DNA of 64,000 nt from Hymenobacter armeniacus (GCF_014699055.1 NZ_JACXAC010000001.1:124001-188000); one strand, 5' to 3'. Counted from the stretch's first letter, positions 1 to 8,604 are shown. Notes: generated by a model not told the origin, from the sequence alone. Translations and numbers: made by a program.

Positions 1-846
1 CCCGGTGAGGCGCAGGCGGGGCATTGCCAGGCTCACGCGCGGCAGGTTGCCCGGCACGGCATTCCCGGGCTGTACTTCCACGGAATCAAGCTGAATTTCC
101 TGGTCGGCGGTGGCCACTAGCAGGCCCTTGAGCTGCAGGCGGTGGCCTTGTGCCAGCCCCTGCGCCTGCTGCAGCTGCAGGCGCCAGGCGGTGGCGTAGG
201 CCAAGCGTTGGGTATCGGCCGCGCCGGCGGGGCTAATGAGCAGGTCGTGCGCGCTCAGGTCGGCGCGGCGCAGGCGGGCGGCGGCCGGCGTGCCGGGCAG
301 GTACTGCGCCTGCGTGTGCAGCAGACCGAGGTAGCCGATTTCCAGCCCTTTCAACTTGAGCGGCAACTGCTCGTGCAGGGGCTTGCCGGCGTTGCGGGTC
401 GGGCGTCGGGCCAGGGCCAGCACCTGAATGGCCACCGAATCAAGCACGATGCTGTCGACGGGCACCACGGCTTTGCGCAGCAGCGCCAGCAGGCCCACGC
501 CCGTAACGTTGAGGCGGGCGGCGTCGAGGCGCAGGCGCGGCAGGGTGTCGGCCACCTGGGCGGCGGGGCGCAGGCGCACGTTCTGCAGGCGCATGGCGCG
601 CTGCCAGAGGCTGGTTTCCAGCGCCCCGATTTGCAGGCGGTACTGGCCGTGGGTTTGGGCAGATACCTGTTGTTCCAGCTGGCGGCGCAGCCAGGGGTCG
701 AGGTAGTGCTGCACCACCAGCGCCGCGCCCAGCAGCAGCGCCACCACGCCCAGCAGCCACCACAGCCACTTCGGGGCCCGTGCGGGCGCGGCCGGGGTCG
801 GCGTAGGCGACGCGGAAGAGGGAGCGGTAACGACGGTTTCGGGCAC
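1..846 (-). CDS. Membrane-anchored AsmA/DUF748-like protein, C-terminal part outside the window
   Basis: Partial gene running off the left edge; 282 codons are visible. The N-terminus has a Pro/Ala/Thr-rich stretch, then one membrane segment (WLWWLLGVVALLLGAALVV, about residues 28-46). After it comes a beta-rich region with repeated phrases such as LRLDAARLNVTGVGLLALL and IVLDSVAIQVLAL, the pattern of AsmA/DUF748-type proteins that sit in the periplasm anchored to the inner membrane and take part in envelope lipid homeostasis. I chose a GTG start at 846 because no ATG is available in this frame upstream. The frame is supported by sensible protein composition, whereas both other frames give Arg/Ala/Pro-only shadows. 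Family assignment is by general resemblance only. Confidence 0.6.
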   Translation of the reverse strand, partial: MPETVVTAPSSASPTPTPAAPARAPKWLWWLLGVVALLLGAALVVQHYLDPWLRRQLEQQVSAQTHGQYRLQIGALETSLWQRAMRLQNVRLRPAAQVADTLPRLRLDAARLNVTGVGLLALLRKAVVPVDSIVLDSVAIQVLALARRPTRNAGKPLHEQLPLKLKGLEIGYLGLLHTQAQYLPGTPAAARLRRADLSAHDLLISPAGAADTQRLAYATAWRLQLQQAQGLAQGHRLQLKGLLVATADQEIQLDSVEVQPGNAVPGNLPRVSLAMPRLRLTG

Positions 847-1015
847 GAGAGCAGGGCAAAGGGTATCGTAACGCGAAAGGCGCCGGCGAGGATGAGCCGC
901 GGCAGGCGAAGTCGATAAAGACCGGCATTTTGCCGACCGGTGCACTGAGAAGAATGCCGCAACGGCACCAGTTGTTTTGCACCATGGGCTGCCCGCGTGC
1001 TGTATTTTTGGCGCC

Positions 1016-1573
1016 ATGGCTACTCCACTTGCTTCCGACGCGTTGGGCACGGCCGTACTGGCCACGGTGCGCCACGGCTTTCAGTCCTCCAAAAGCCTGG
1101 CCGACCGGGCGTTGGCCCAAATCTCCGACGCTGAGTGGCTGCACCGCCCTGCGCCCGGGGCCAACAGCGCCGCCGTCATTGTGCAGCACCTGGCCGGCAA
1201 CCTGCGCTCGCGCTTCACCGATTTTCTGACTTCCGACGGCGAAAAACCAAACCGCCGGCGCGACCAGGAGTTTGAAGAGCCCGCCACGGTGGCGTCCATT
1301 GCCCCGCTGCGAGCCGAGTGGGAAGCTGCCTGGCGCGTCCTTTTCGACTTGCTCGACGCCCTGCAGCCCGCCGACCTGCTGCGCCCCGTCACCATTCGGG
1401 GCGAGGCGCACACGGTGCTGGCGGCCCTGCAGCGGCAGCTGACGCATTATGCCTACCACACGGGTCAGTTGGTGCAGCTGGCCAAGGGCCTGCGCGGCGC
1501 GGCGTTCCAGTCGTTGAGCATCCCGCGCGGGCAGAGTGAACAATTTAACCGGCAAATGCCCCAACACATTTAA
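1016..1573 (+). CDS. DUF1572 family protein (DinB-like four-helix bundle)
   Basis: 185 residues, the usual size of the family. It matches DUF1572, a branch of the DinB/YfiT-like superfamily of four-helix bundles that carry a three-histidine metal site. Candidate ligands are His58 (IVQHLAGN), His144 and His148 (THYAYHTGQL). The segment FTDFLTSDGEKPNRRRDQEFE (residues 67 onward) is the most recognisable block. The enzymatic role is unknown; relatives act as thiol-dependent transferases. I chose the ATG at 1016 rather than 977 because the extra 13 residues look non-coding. The stop TAA overlaps the ATG at 1573 by one base, so the next reading frame could be translationally coupled. Confidence 0.8.
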   Translation: MATPLASDALGTAVLATVRHGFQSSKSLADRALAQISDAEWLHRPAPGANSAAVIVQHLAGNLRSRFTDFLTSDGEKPNRRRDQEFEEPATVASIAPLRAEWEAAWRVLFDLLDALQPADLLRPVTIRGEAHTVLAALQRQLTHYAYHTGQLVQLAKGLRGAAFQSLSIPRGQSEQFNRQMPQHI

Positions 1574-1641
1574 TGTCAACTGGTTTTCAACAATCGGCCG
1601 CGGTTTTCGGCGCGCCGCCGGCTTCCTCCGTACCTACTGCC

Positions 1642-2190
1642 ATGCTTGCCATTACTTCGTTGCTCAGCCCGCCGCACGTGTCGCGCATCAACACCATCAT
1701 CAAAAGCCTGGAAGAAAAGTTTGGCCTCGACGACGTGCAGGCCACCCTCGACCCGCACCTGACCTACCAGCTGGCCGGTGTCAAAAAGCTGAGCTCCCTG
1801 AAGAAAGTGCTGGCCGACGTGGCCGCCACCACCGAGCCGTTTCCGGCCTTCACCACGGGCCTGGGCGTGTTTCCGGGCGAGCGGCCGGTCATCTACATTC
1901 CCGTGCTGCGCTCCGATGCCCTCAACGCCCTGCACCGGCGCATCCGCGAAGCCACCGCGCCGCTCTGCCTGCGCACCGACAAGTTCAGCGGGCCCGACTG
2001 CTGGCTGCCGCACATCTCGCTGGCCCTGCACGACACCACCCCCGACCTGCTGGGCCCCGTGCTGGCCTACCTCAACCAGGAAACCTACAACCTCAAAATC
2101 ATCATCGACAACCTCGCCATCCTGCGGCAGGAGGGCGAGCTGTTTGTGCGCGAGGAAGTGTTTGAAATGGGGGCCAAGGTGCTGGCGTAG
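1642..2190 (+). CDS. 2'-5' RNA ligase-like 2H phosphoesterase superfamily protein
   Basis: 182 residues with the two His-x-Thr/Ser signatures of the 2H phosphoesterase superfamily: HLT at residues 39-41 and HIS at 124-126, each inside a hydrophobic beta strand (HLTYQLA, HISLAL). Members cleave or form 2'-5' or cyclic phosphodiester bonds in RNA or nucleotides; the substrate here cannot be told. I prefer the ATG at 1642 because conserved-looking sequence begins with MLAITSLLSPPHV. An alternative in-frame ATG at 1573 would add 23 low-complexity residues but overlaps the upstream stop (TAATG), so coupling from that start is possible. Confidence 0.75.
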   Translation: MLAITSLLSPPHVSRINTIIKSLEEKFGLDDVQATLDPHLTYQLAGVKKLSSLKKVLADVAATTEPFPAFTTGLGVFPGERPVIYIPVLRSDALNALHRRIREATAPLCLRTDKFSGPDCWLPHISLALHDTTPDLLGPVLAYLNQETYNLKIIIDNLAILRQEGELFVREEVFEMGAKVLA

Positions 2191-2201
2191 TCAAGGCTTA
2201 A

Positions 2202-2240
2202 AAACCTGTCATTCTGAGCGCAGCGAAGGATGACAGGTTT
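2202..2240. repeat. Short palindromic repeat, family A-like
   Basis: Eleven-base arms AAACCTGTCAT (2202-2212) and ATGACAGGTTT (2230-2240) pair perfectly around a loop with the phrase CTGAGCGCAGCGAAGG. That core resembles the arms of the longer palindromes at 40513 and 42348. It lies between the convergent 2H phosphoesterase and AlkA-like genes and could also act as a weak bidirectional terminator. Confidence 0.7.
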
Positions 2241-2258
2241 GTTGTTGCTCAATCACCG

Positions 2259-2903
2259 CTACTCTGCCGTGGGCGGAATCTGGGTGCCGTTGTCCAGGCT
2301 CTGCCACAGGTATTTGCAGGCCAGGGTGCGGTAGGGGCGCCAGGCTTCGGCAATGGCGAGCATGCGCTTTTGCAGGGCGCGGCCGGTTTCTTCCAGGCCG
2401 TAGAGGCGGCGCATGGCGTTCTGCACGCCCAGGTCGCCTTCCGAAAACACGTCGGGCTGGTCGAGGGCAAACATTTGCAGCATCTGGGCCGTCCAGCGGC
2501 CCACGCCCCGAATGGCGGTGAGGTGCTGGGTAAAGGCTTCTTCGGAAAGGCCGGTGAGGTGGTCGTAGTCGAGCAGGCCCCGCTCGTTGTATTCGGCAAT
2601 GGCCTTGAGGTAGCCGGCTTTCTGACGCGAGAGGCCCACGGCGCGCAGCTCGTCCTCGGTCAGGGCCAGCACTTCGCGCGGCTCGGGGTAGCCCTCCGGC
2701 GGAAACAGGCTCTGGAAGCGCTTCCAGATGGCCGCCGCGGCTTTGGTTGAAATCTGCTGGCTCACGATGGCGCGCAGCAGGGCCAGGTACAGGTCTTCGT
2801 GCGGGCGCGGGTGGATTTCGCGGCCCGCGGCAATCAGGGCGCCCAGCCGCGGGTCGGCGGCGGTGAGGTGTTCGATGGCGGCTTGGTTGAGCATCAACGG
2901 CAA
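2259..2903 (-). CDS. DNA-3-methyladenine glycosylase II-like (AlkA/HhH-GPD family)
   Basis: 214 residues. Base-excision repair enzyme that removes alkylated purines. The helix-hairpin-helix is visible as LTAIRGVGRWTAQM (residues 128-141), followed by the GPD-type segment with the catalytic aspartate at Asp157 (VFSEGDLGVQ). No iron-sulfur cysteine cluster is present, which excludes the EndoIII/MutY branch and fits AlkA-type single-domain enzymes common in Bacteroidota. Two starts are close together (ATG at 2903 and 2894). The PPP phosphatase gene upstream ends 21 bases before this start on the same strand, so the two may be co-transcribed. Confidence 0.85.
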   Translation of the reverse strand: MPLMLNQAAIEHLTAADPRLGALIAAGREIHPRPHEDLYLALLRAIVSQQISTKAAAAIWKRFQSLFPPEGYPEPREVLALTEDELRAVGLSRQKAGYLKAIAEYNERGLLDYDHLTGLSEEAFTQHLTAIRGVGRWTAQMLQMFALDQPDVFSEGDLGVQNAMRRLYGLEETGRALQKRMLAIAEAWRPYRTLACKYLWQSLDNGTQIPPTAE

Positions 2904-2924
2904 CGGAATGGTGGAAGTGGAAGA

Positions 2925-3581
2925 CTACTCCAGCAGGTCTTCGGGGTGAACGGGAATCAGGATGATGTCGAGCGGCCGGCCGGTGGGGGAGAGGCGCACG
3001 CCCGTCAGGTTGCCGCCAAACACGGCGCCCGTGTCGATGTAGAGGGCGTTGGTGGCTTTGTCGAACTTGGGCTCGCCTTGGGGCATGGGCGTGTGGCCTA
3101 CCACCTGCAGCTGGGGCAGGCGCCGGAGCGGCGTGCGGGTCCACAGCAGGCCGTCGGAGCTGTCGGGGTTGTAGGCCTGGTCGGAAGTGCCGATGCCGGC
3201 GTGGCTCACCAGCACGTGCTCGTTTTCCCAGAAAAGCGGGCGCTGTTCCAGCCAGAGCAAGTGCCAGGCCAGCAATTCGGGCCGGGCGCGGTATTGGTCG
3301 GCGGTGCTGCGGCCGCCCCAGCGCAACCAGCCGGGGTAGGGGCCATCGGGCCCGAAATGGTGCAGCAGGGCGTCCTCGTGGTTGCCCATGAGGAAGGTGG
3401 TCGAGTCCGGGTATTGTTCGCTCAGGCTGCGGGCCAGCTCCACCGTTTCCGGAATGTAGGCGCCCCGGTCCACCAGGTCGCCCACCTGAATCAGGAACTC
3501 GGTGGCGGGGTCCCAGCGCTTCAGCAGTTCCTGAAAGGTGTGGAAGCACCCGTGCACGTCGCCGATGATGAACAAATTCAT
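2925..3581 (-). CDS. PPP-family serine/threonine protein phosphatase-like metallophosphatase
   Basis: 218 residues carrying the full dinuclear metal signature of PPP phosphatases in order: GDVHG (7-11), GDLVDRG (34-40), GNHED (66-70), SHAG (126-129) and GHTP (162-165). Proteins of this bacterial class (PrpA/ApaH-like) dephosphorylate phosphoproteins or cleave diadenosine polyphosphates; the arrangement does not decide which. There is no signal peptide, so it is cytoplasmic. The coding region is compact and complete. Confidence 0.85.
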   Translation of the reverse strand: MNLFIIGDVHGCFHTFQELLKRWDPATEFLIQVGDLVDRGAYIPETVELARSLSEQYPDSTTFLMGNHEDALLHHFGPDGPYPGWLRWGGRSTADQYRARPELLAWHLLWLEQRPLFWENEHVLVSHAGIGTSDQAYNPDSSDGLLWTRTPLRRLPQLQVVGHTPMPQGEPKFDKATNALYIDTGAVFGGNLTGVRLSPTGRPLDIILIPVHPEDLLE

Positions 3582-3623
3582 AAGGTCAGAACGTCAGATG
3601 GGTGGTTTGGGTGCCGGGGCTCA

Positions 3624-4916
3624 TCAGTGCGCTTTGGGGGCGACGGCGGCCCCGGTGGCCGGGCTCGGCTGGCCCACGCCCAGCCAGCGCACCAGCGGGC
3701 CAATGGTCAGCCCTTGCCCCACAATCGAAAACACCACAATCACATACGTCACGCCCACAATGAGCTCGCGCGGCATGGTGGGCGGCAGGCTCAGCGCCAG
3801 GGCCACCGAGAGGCCACCCCGCAGGCCGCCCCAGGTGAGCACGGCCACGCCGTGGTCGGAAGGCCGAAACGTGGGCATCAGCCGCAGAAACACCAGCGGC
3901 ACCGACACGGCCACCCAGCGCGCCAGCAGCACCACCACAATGGCCGCCAGCCCCACCAGCACCGTGCGCCCCGGAATGTCGAGCACCAGCACTTCCAGCC
4001 CCATCAGCACAAACAGCAGCGCGTTCAGCACCTCGTCAATCAGCTCCCAAAACTTGTCCACGTAGTCCTGCGACTCGTTCGACATCACCCCGCGCTGGCG
4101 GCTGAAGTGGCCCACCAGCAGGCCCGCCATCACCATGGCCAGCGGCCCCGAGGTGTGCAGGCGGGCCGCCAGCGCCGTGCCGCCGGCCACCAGGGCCAGC
4201 GTCAGCAGCACCTCCACCTGGTAGTTGTCGATGGTGCGCAGCAGCCAGGCCGCGCCCAGCCCGAGGGCCGTGCCCAGGGCCAGGCCGCCCAGGGTTTCGC
4301 GGGCAAACACGGTCAGCGCGTGCCCCACCGTGAAGTCCTGCGGGCCCAGCAGGGCCACCTCCAGCGTCACCACAAACAGCACCACGCCCACGCCGTCGTT
4401 GAACAGCGACTCGCCCACGATTTTGGTTTCCAAGGACTTCGAGATGTTGGCTTTGGTCAGAATGCTGAGCACGGCAATGGGGTCGGTGGGCGAAATGAGC
4501 GCCCCAAACAGCAGGCAGTAGATGAAAGGCGTGGGCAGCCCGAACAGCGGCAGCAGAAAAAACATGGCCGTGGCCACCAGCACCGTGCTCACCGGCGTGC
4601 CGATGAGTGCCAGGGCGCCCACCGGCCAGCGCAGCTTGCCCAGCCGGCCCGCATCGACGTGAATGGCCCCCGCAAACAGCAGAAAGCCCAGCATCACCTG
4701 CATCACAATGCGGCTGAAATCGAGCTTGCCCACCACGCCGGCCAGCTGCAGCACGGGCTGCACGTCAAACTTGGCCAGCAGCACCAGCAGCAGCGACGCC
4801 GCCAGGCCCAGCACCATCAGCCCAATGGCCGGCGGCATGCGCAAAAAGCGGTGGTTGAGGTAGGCAAAGCCGGCAGCCGTGACGAGCAGCAGCGCCAACG
4901 CGTTGTATAAATCCAT
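3624..4916 (-). CDS. CPA1-type sodium/proton antiporter
   Basis: 430 residues, nearly all in about twelve hydrophobic segments, so an integral inner-membrane protein. Ion-binding signatures of the CPA1 (NhaP/NHE) group are visible: ISPTDPIAVL around Asp145 and GESLFNDGVGVVLF with the Asn173-Asp174 pair. The expected role is exchange of cytoplasmic Na+ or K+ for external protons to control pH and salt. The C-terminus ends soon after the last membrane segment and carries no RCK/TrkA-C domain. I chose ATG 4916 (MDLYNALALLLV) because the longer reading frame upstream is Arg-rich and lies in the intergenic region before the threonine aldolase gene. Confidence 0.9.
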   Translation of the reverse strand: MDLYNALALLLVTAAGFAYLNHRFLRMPPAIGLMVLGLAASLLLVLLAKFDVQPVLQLAGVVGKLDFSRIVMQVMLGFLLFAGAIHVDAGRLGKLRWPVGALALIGTPVSTVLVATAMFFLLPLFGLPTPFIYCLLFGALISPTDPIAVLSILTKANISKSLETKIVGESLFNDGVGVVLFVVTLEVALLGPQDFTVGHALTVFARETLGGLALGTALGLGAAWLLRTIDNYQVEVLLTLALVAGGTALAARLHTSGPLAMVMAGLLVGHFSRQRGVMSNESQDYVDKFWELIDEVLNALLFVLMGLEVLVLDIPGRTVLVGLAAIVVVLLARWVAVSVPLVFLRLMPTFRPSDHGVAVLTWGGLRGGLSVALALSLPPTMPRELIVGVTYVIVVFSIVGQGLTIGPLVRWLGVGQPSPATGAAVAPKAH

Positions 4917-4980
4917 CAGCAGTAAGGTAAGTAAAGCCGCAGGCGCCCCGTCGGGGCGAGCGGCGCAACGGGCAACAACA

Positions 4981-6024
4981 TCAACTGCCCAGCGCCCCCA
5001 GCGCCGCTTCCACGCGCGCCAGCATGGCATCGTCCACGTCCAGGTGCGTTACGAAGCGAATCCACTGCGGCCCAAAGCTGCTGGCCCGAATGCCCTGCCG
5101 CTCCAGCGCCGCCAGAAACTCGGCCGCGGGCTGGCTCTCGTGCAGCCGGAAGATGACGAGGTTGGTTTCGGGCGCCAGCACTTCGGCCACGTAGGGCTGG
5201 TCCTGCAGCACCGCCGCCAGGCGAGCGGCCCGCCGGTGGTCGTCGGCCAGGCGCGCCACGTTGTTTTCCAACGCGTAAATGCCCGCCGCGGCCAGGTAGC
5301 CGGCCTGCCGCCACCCGCCGCCCATCACCTTGCGGATGCGCTTGCACTTCTTAATAAACGCGGCCGAGCCCAGCAGCACCGAGCCCACCGGCGTGCCCAT
5401 GCCCTTGGAAAGGCACACCGAAATCGAGTCGAACAACTGCCCGTAGTCCTCGCTGCGCTGCCCCGTGGCCACCAGCGCGTTGAAAATGCGGGCCCCGTCG
5501 AGGTGCCGGGCAATGCCGTGCCGCGTGGCCACGTCGCTGATGGCCCGCAGGTCGTCGAGCGAGTAGCAGGTGCCGCCGCCGCGGTTGTGCGTGTTTTCGA
5601 GCGAAATGAGGCTGGTGGTGGGGTAATGCACGTTTTCGGGCCGAATGGCGGCTTCCACTTGCGCTGCCGTCACGCGCCCGCGATGCCCCGGCAGCAGCGC
5701 CACCGAGGCGCCCGAGTGAAACGCAATGCCGCCCACTTCCCACAAATAAATGTGCGACGTTTGCTCGCAAATCACCTCGCTTAGCGGCTCGGTGTGGGCT
5801 TTGATGGCAATCTGGTTAGTCATGGTGCCCGAGGGGCAAAACAGGCCGGCTTCGAGGCCGAAGCGGGCGGCGGCCATTTCTTCGAGGCGGCGCACGGTGG
5901 GGTCTTCGTCGTACACGTCGTCGCCCACCGGGGCGGCAAACATGGCTTCCAGCATGGCCGGCGTGGGCCGCGTCACGGTATCGGAGCGCAGGTCGACAAG
6001 GGGAAGGGCAGAGGAAACGGTCAT
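4981..6024 (-). CDS. ltaE: Low-specificity L-threonine aldolase
   Basis: 347 residues, PLP-dependent, fold type I. Cleaves L-threonine or L-allo-threonine to glycine and acetaldehyde. The start LVDLRSDTVTRPTPAM is diagnostic. HLDGARIFNA (174-183) supplies the PLP-ring aspartate, and SVCLSKGMGTPVGS holds the Schiff-base lysine at Lys207. Size matches the family. A box ACTCTTTG (6034-6027) stands two bases before the ATG, suggesting a very short or absent leader. Transcribed in the same direction as the antiporter gene with a 64-base gap. Confidence 0.93.
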   Translation of the reverse strand: MTVSSALPLVDLRSDTVTRPTPAMLEAMFAAPVGDDVYDEDPTVRRLEEMAAARFGLEAGLFCPSGTMTNQIAIKAHTEPLSEVICEQTSHIYLWEVGGIAFHSGASVALLPGHRGRVTAAQVEAAIRPENVHYPTTSLISLENTHNRGGGTCYSLDDLRAISDVATRHGIARHLDGARIFNALVATGQRSEDYGQLFDSISVCLSKGMGTPVGSVLLGSAAFIKKCKRIRKVMGGGWRQAGYLAAAGIYALENNVARLADDHRRAARLAAVLQDQPYVAEVLAPETNLVIFRLHESQPAAEFLAALERQGIRASSFGPQWIRFVTHLDVDDAMLARVEAALGALGS

Positions 6025-6167
6025 GGCAAAGAGTTAGACAGAAAAGCAGAGGTCGGAAAAAACGCGCTGGGTGGGCCACGCAGGCCCGCAGGCAAAAGTA
6101 GCCCCCAATCGGCCGGGCCGTTGCCGGGCCCCGAAAGCGCAGTAATCCAGCAAAATGCCTCATGGGC

Positions 6168-6198
6168 TTGCACTTTCAAAATGAAAGCCCTACTTTTG
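6168..6198 (+). promoter_or_regulatory. Bacteroidota-type promoter with a palindromic spacer
   Basis: TTG at 6168-6170 and TACTTTTG (TAnnTTTG) at 6191-6198 are 20 bases apart, matching the Bacteroidota sigma-ABfr consensus. The spacer contains the inverted repeat CTTTCaaaatGAAAG (6173-6187), a possible operator. The gene start is at 6240. Confidence 0.65.
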
Positions 6199-6239
6199 CC
6201 CTCCGTTTCGTAAGCTTAGACTTTAACCATCCCGGCACC

Positions 6240-6614
6240 ATGTCCGTTACCCGCCTCAAGCGCAAGCACCGCAAGAACATTGCCCGCGCTAACAACAAGC
6301 AGCACATCATCAAGGAATTGCTCCGCACGCCCGTTCTGAAAAACGTGGACATCGAGGAGCTGAAGTCGCGCTTTGCCACCACCGGTGGCGTGGCCGGTGC
6401 CGTGGCTGCCGTGAAGAAAACCGCCACTGCCGCTGCCGAAAAGGTGAAAGAAGTGGTGGCCGACGCCGTTGAAACTGTGAAAGAGGCCGTAACGCCCGCC
6501 ACCGACGAAACCGCCGCCAACGCCGAAGCTTTCGACGACGCCGAAGCCGTAACCAAGCCCGTGAACGAAGACGGCCAGGAAGGCGAGCACCCCAAGCCCG
6601 AAATCGCGCTCTAA
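6240..6614 (+). CDS. Hypothetical protein with basic N-terminus and Ala/Glu-rich acidic tail
   Basis: 124 residues, function not recognised. The first 40 residues are strongly basic (SVTRLKRKHRKNIARANNKQ) followed by a short helix, NVDIEELKSRF. The remainder is Ala/Val/Lys/Glu-rich and looks like an amphipathic helix of KEVVADAVETVKEAV type, ending in an acidic tail. The basic head could bind nucleic acid or ribosomes; this is inference from charge only. The start is set by the promoter ending at 6198 and the ATG at 6240. It is followed by a strong bidirectional terminator. Confidence 0.65.
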   Translation: MSVTRLKRKHRKNIARANNKQHIIKELLRTPVLKNVDIEELKSRFATTGGVAGAVAAVKKTATAAAEKVKEVVADAVETVKEAVTPATDETAANAEAFDDAEAVTKPVNEDGQEGEHPKPEIAL

Positions 6615-6682
6615 TACCGCCGCCCGTGCCGAGTGAGCGGAGCCATCCGGCCCGCGTTGCGCGGCCAGTGCCCCATAAGGTG

Positions 6683-6717
6683 AAAAGCCCCAGCTCTGCA
6701 AACGAGCCGGGGCTTTT
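6683..6717. terminator. Bidirectional intrinsic terminator
   Basis: AAAAGCCCC (6683-6691) pairs with GGGGCTTTT (6709-6717), with additional GCTC/GAGC pairing inside the stem and a T run on the plus side. It separates the convergent gene ending at 6614 from the phosphodiesterase gene ending at 6745. Confidence 0.85.
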
Positions 6718-6744
6718 TGGTTTGCGGGCCGCGCTGGGCCAGCG

Positions 6745-7248
6745 CTAGCTGGCCCGCTTGCCCAGCTCCACGGCCTGCAGGTCCACCACCCGCCCGGCTT
6801 CGATGCCGAAGCGCAGCAGCGTGCGCACTTGGTGGAAGCCGTGCCGTCCGGCCGCGCCCGGGTTCAGGTGCAGCAGGCCCAGCTTTTTATCCGGCATCAC
6901 CCGCAAAATGTGGGAGTGGCCGGTGATGAACAGGCCCGGCCGTGCCTCGGCCAGCAGGGGCCGGGCGGCGGGCGCGTAGTGGCCCGGGTAGCCGCCAATG
7001 TGCGTAATTAGCACCCGAAGCCCTTCTATTTCAAAGCGTTGAACCAGGGGCTGGGTGCGGCGCACGTCCGTGCCGTCGATATTGCCGTACACGCCCCGAA
7101 AGCGCGGCGCTAAGGCCTGCAGTTCGTCCACCACGCGGGCATCGCCGAAGTCTCCGGCGTGCCAGATTTCGTCGCAGCCGCGCAGATGATGCGCGATTCG
7201 CTCGTCGAGGTAGCCGTGGGTGTCGGAAAGCAGGCCAATGCGTGTCAT
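6745..7248 (-). CDS. YfcE/MJ0936-family metallophosphodiesterase
   Basis: 167 residues, the normal length of this calcineurin-like family. Metal-binding motifs appear in order: SDTHG (8-12), GD at 32-33, GNID (55-58), His83 (THIGGYPG) and GHSH (110-113). Relatives hydrolyse phosphodiesters such as bis-pNPP with Mn2+; the natural substrate is generally unknown. The start at 7248 is fixed by a CATCTTTG box four bases upstream, the same arrangement seen before menC at 17128. Divergent from the NUDIX gene at 7385. Confidence 0.85.
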   Translation of the reverse strand: MTRIGLLSDTHGYLDERIAHHLRGCDEIWHAGDFGDARVVDELQALAPRFRGVYGNIDGTDVRRTQPLVQRFEIEGLRVLITHIGGYPGHYAPAARPLLAEARPGLFITGHSHILRVMPDKKLGLLHLNPGAAGRHGFHQVRTLLRFGIEAGRVVDLQAVELGKRAS

Positions 7249-7384
7249 GGCGCAAAGATGCAGCGCTCCGGCAAATCGGCCGGGCCCCGTATCTTGCGCC
7301 CGCTGCCCAAAGCATTCCTCTCAATTTCTTTCTGATTTCGGCGGCCCCGTTGCCCGTTATCGTTTCCCCAAGCCGCTTTTTCCG

Positions 7385-8089
7385 ATGAATATTTTCATCA
7401 ACGACATTCCGCTGGTCATCAAAAAACTCAGCGAGAAAGTGTACAAGCACAAGTTCGACTTGGTGCTCAATCCCGACGATGACTTCACGTCGAAAGACTT
7501 GGTGGGCGACGTGCTGGTGAAAGACGCCGGCCCGCTGTTCATCGACCGCCTTCTGCGCCTGATGGAGGTGAAAAAGCTCAAAAAGCTTAAGTCGCTGACC
7601 ATGCTGGTCAAAAAGAAAAAGCACGTCATCCTGCACCTGAAAGACCAGTTCAAAATTGCCAAAGCCGGCGGCGGATTGGTGGTGAAAGGCGACCAGGTGC
7701 TCATGATTTACCGCCTCGGCAAGTGGGACCTGCCCAAGGGCAAGCTCAAGAGCGACGAGGACACGGCCGCCGGCGCCTTGCGCGAGGTGGAAGAAGAAAC
7801 CAACATCAAGCTCGAGCTGGGCGAAAAGCTGCCCAGCACCTGGCACAGCTACGCCTACAAAGGCAACAAGATGCTGAAAAAGACCAATTGGTACCTCATG
7901 AAGTGTCTCGACGACAGCCTCATGAAGCCCCAAACCGAAGAGTACATCGAGGAAGTGCGCTGGATGTCGCCGCAGGAGGCTCTGGCCAAACTCGAAGATT
8001 CCTATGCTTCCATTGCGCTGGTGGTGCGGTATTACCTCAGCCATATGACTGGGAAACAAGCCAAAGAGGCGTCCGCCACCGGAAAATAG
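7385..8089 (+). CDS. NUDIX hydrolase with an N-terminal extension
   Basis: 234 residues. The NUDIX box lies at about 119-141 (GKLKSDEDTAAGALREVEEE, then TNI), with Asn where the final Gly of the consensus usually stands; the catalytic REVEEE glutamates are intact. About 95 residues precede the NUDIX domain, containing MNIFINDIPLVIKK and a Lys-rich hinge (KLKKLKSL, VKKKKH), an architecture typical of Bacteroidota NUDIX proteins. It should cleave a nucleoside diphosphate linked to another moiety; substrate unknown. The ATG at 7385 was chosen because the N-terminus begins with a clean beta strand there. Confidence 0.85.
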   Translation: MNIFINDIPLVIKKLSEKVYKHKFDLVLNPDDDFTSKDLVGDVLVKDAGPLFIDRLLRLMEVKKLKKLKSLTMLVKKKKHVILHLKDQFKIAKAGGGLVVKGDQVLMIYRLGKWDLPKGKLKSDEDTAAGALREVEEETNIKLELGEKLPSTWHSYAYKGNKMLKKTNWYLMKCLDDSLMKPQTEEYIEEVRWMSPQEALAKLEDSYASIALVVRYYLSHMTGKQAKEASATGK

Positions 8090-8105
8090 CAGTATATTGC
8101 GGTCT

Positions 8106-8588
8106 ATGCGACCGATTCTGGCAGGGCTATTGGCTACGGTAATGGGAATGGGCGCTTGTTCGGGCTCGCACGAGCCCCAGCGCGTCGTTGCGTCGCGCGC
8201 CCCGGCCGGCGGTCCTACCCAGCCGGGCGTCGACGTGCCCGCCTTGCTCAACCTCAGCATTGATGAGATGAACGCGCGGGTGGGACCGGCGCTGCCGCTG
8301 CCCACCGACTTTGTGGACCCCACCGTGACCGCCCAAAGCCAACGCAGCGGCGCTTTAGACTCAATGGCCCTGTTTCGGAGCCGCGGGCTGGCCATGATAG
8401 TGGCCTACGACCACCGGTCGCGGGAAGTGAACGACCTGTTGCTGCTGGGCAGCAACGAAAGCGACCTCATGAACCGCGCCCGCCTGCAGCTCGGTGCCGA
8501 CCGCTACCTCGTGCTGCCGGTTTTCCAGGTGCGGCGGCCCACCCAACTGCTGGGCCTGCGCGTGCTGCCCGTGGCCCTCAATCAGTAG
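8106..8588 (+). CDS. Putative lipoprotein of unknown function
   Basis: 160 residues. A short hydrophobic signal (MRPILAGLLATVMGMGAC) ends in a lipobox-like sequence with Cys18, so the mature protein should be lipid-anchored. The mature part contains LSIDEMNARVGPALPLP and a C-terminal beta-rich region with VLPVFQVRRPTQLLGLRV. No catalytic motif is visible. It starts 16 bases after the NUDIX stop and could be in one transcript with it. The ATG at 8106 was preferred to the TTG at 8097 because it gives a standard signal peptide. Confidence 0.7.
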   Translation: MRPILAGLLATVMGMGACSGSHEPQRVVASRAPAGGPTQPGVDVPALLNLSIDEMNARVGPALPLPTDFVDPTVTAQSQRSGALDSMALFRSRGLAMIVAYDHRSREVNDLLLLGSNESDLMNRARLQLGADRYLVLPVFQVRRPTQLLGLRVLPVALNQ

Positions 8589-8604
8589 GCCGGTCGGGCA
8601 GGCA

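Noticed and set aside
2799..4910. 703-codon plus-strand frame opposite the phosphatase and antiporter genes
   Set aside because: Gln/His/Arg-rich mirror sequence. The minus strand encodes intact metal motifs and twelve membrane segments.
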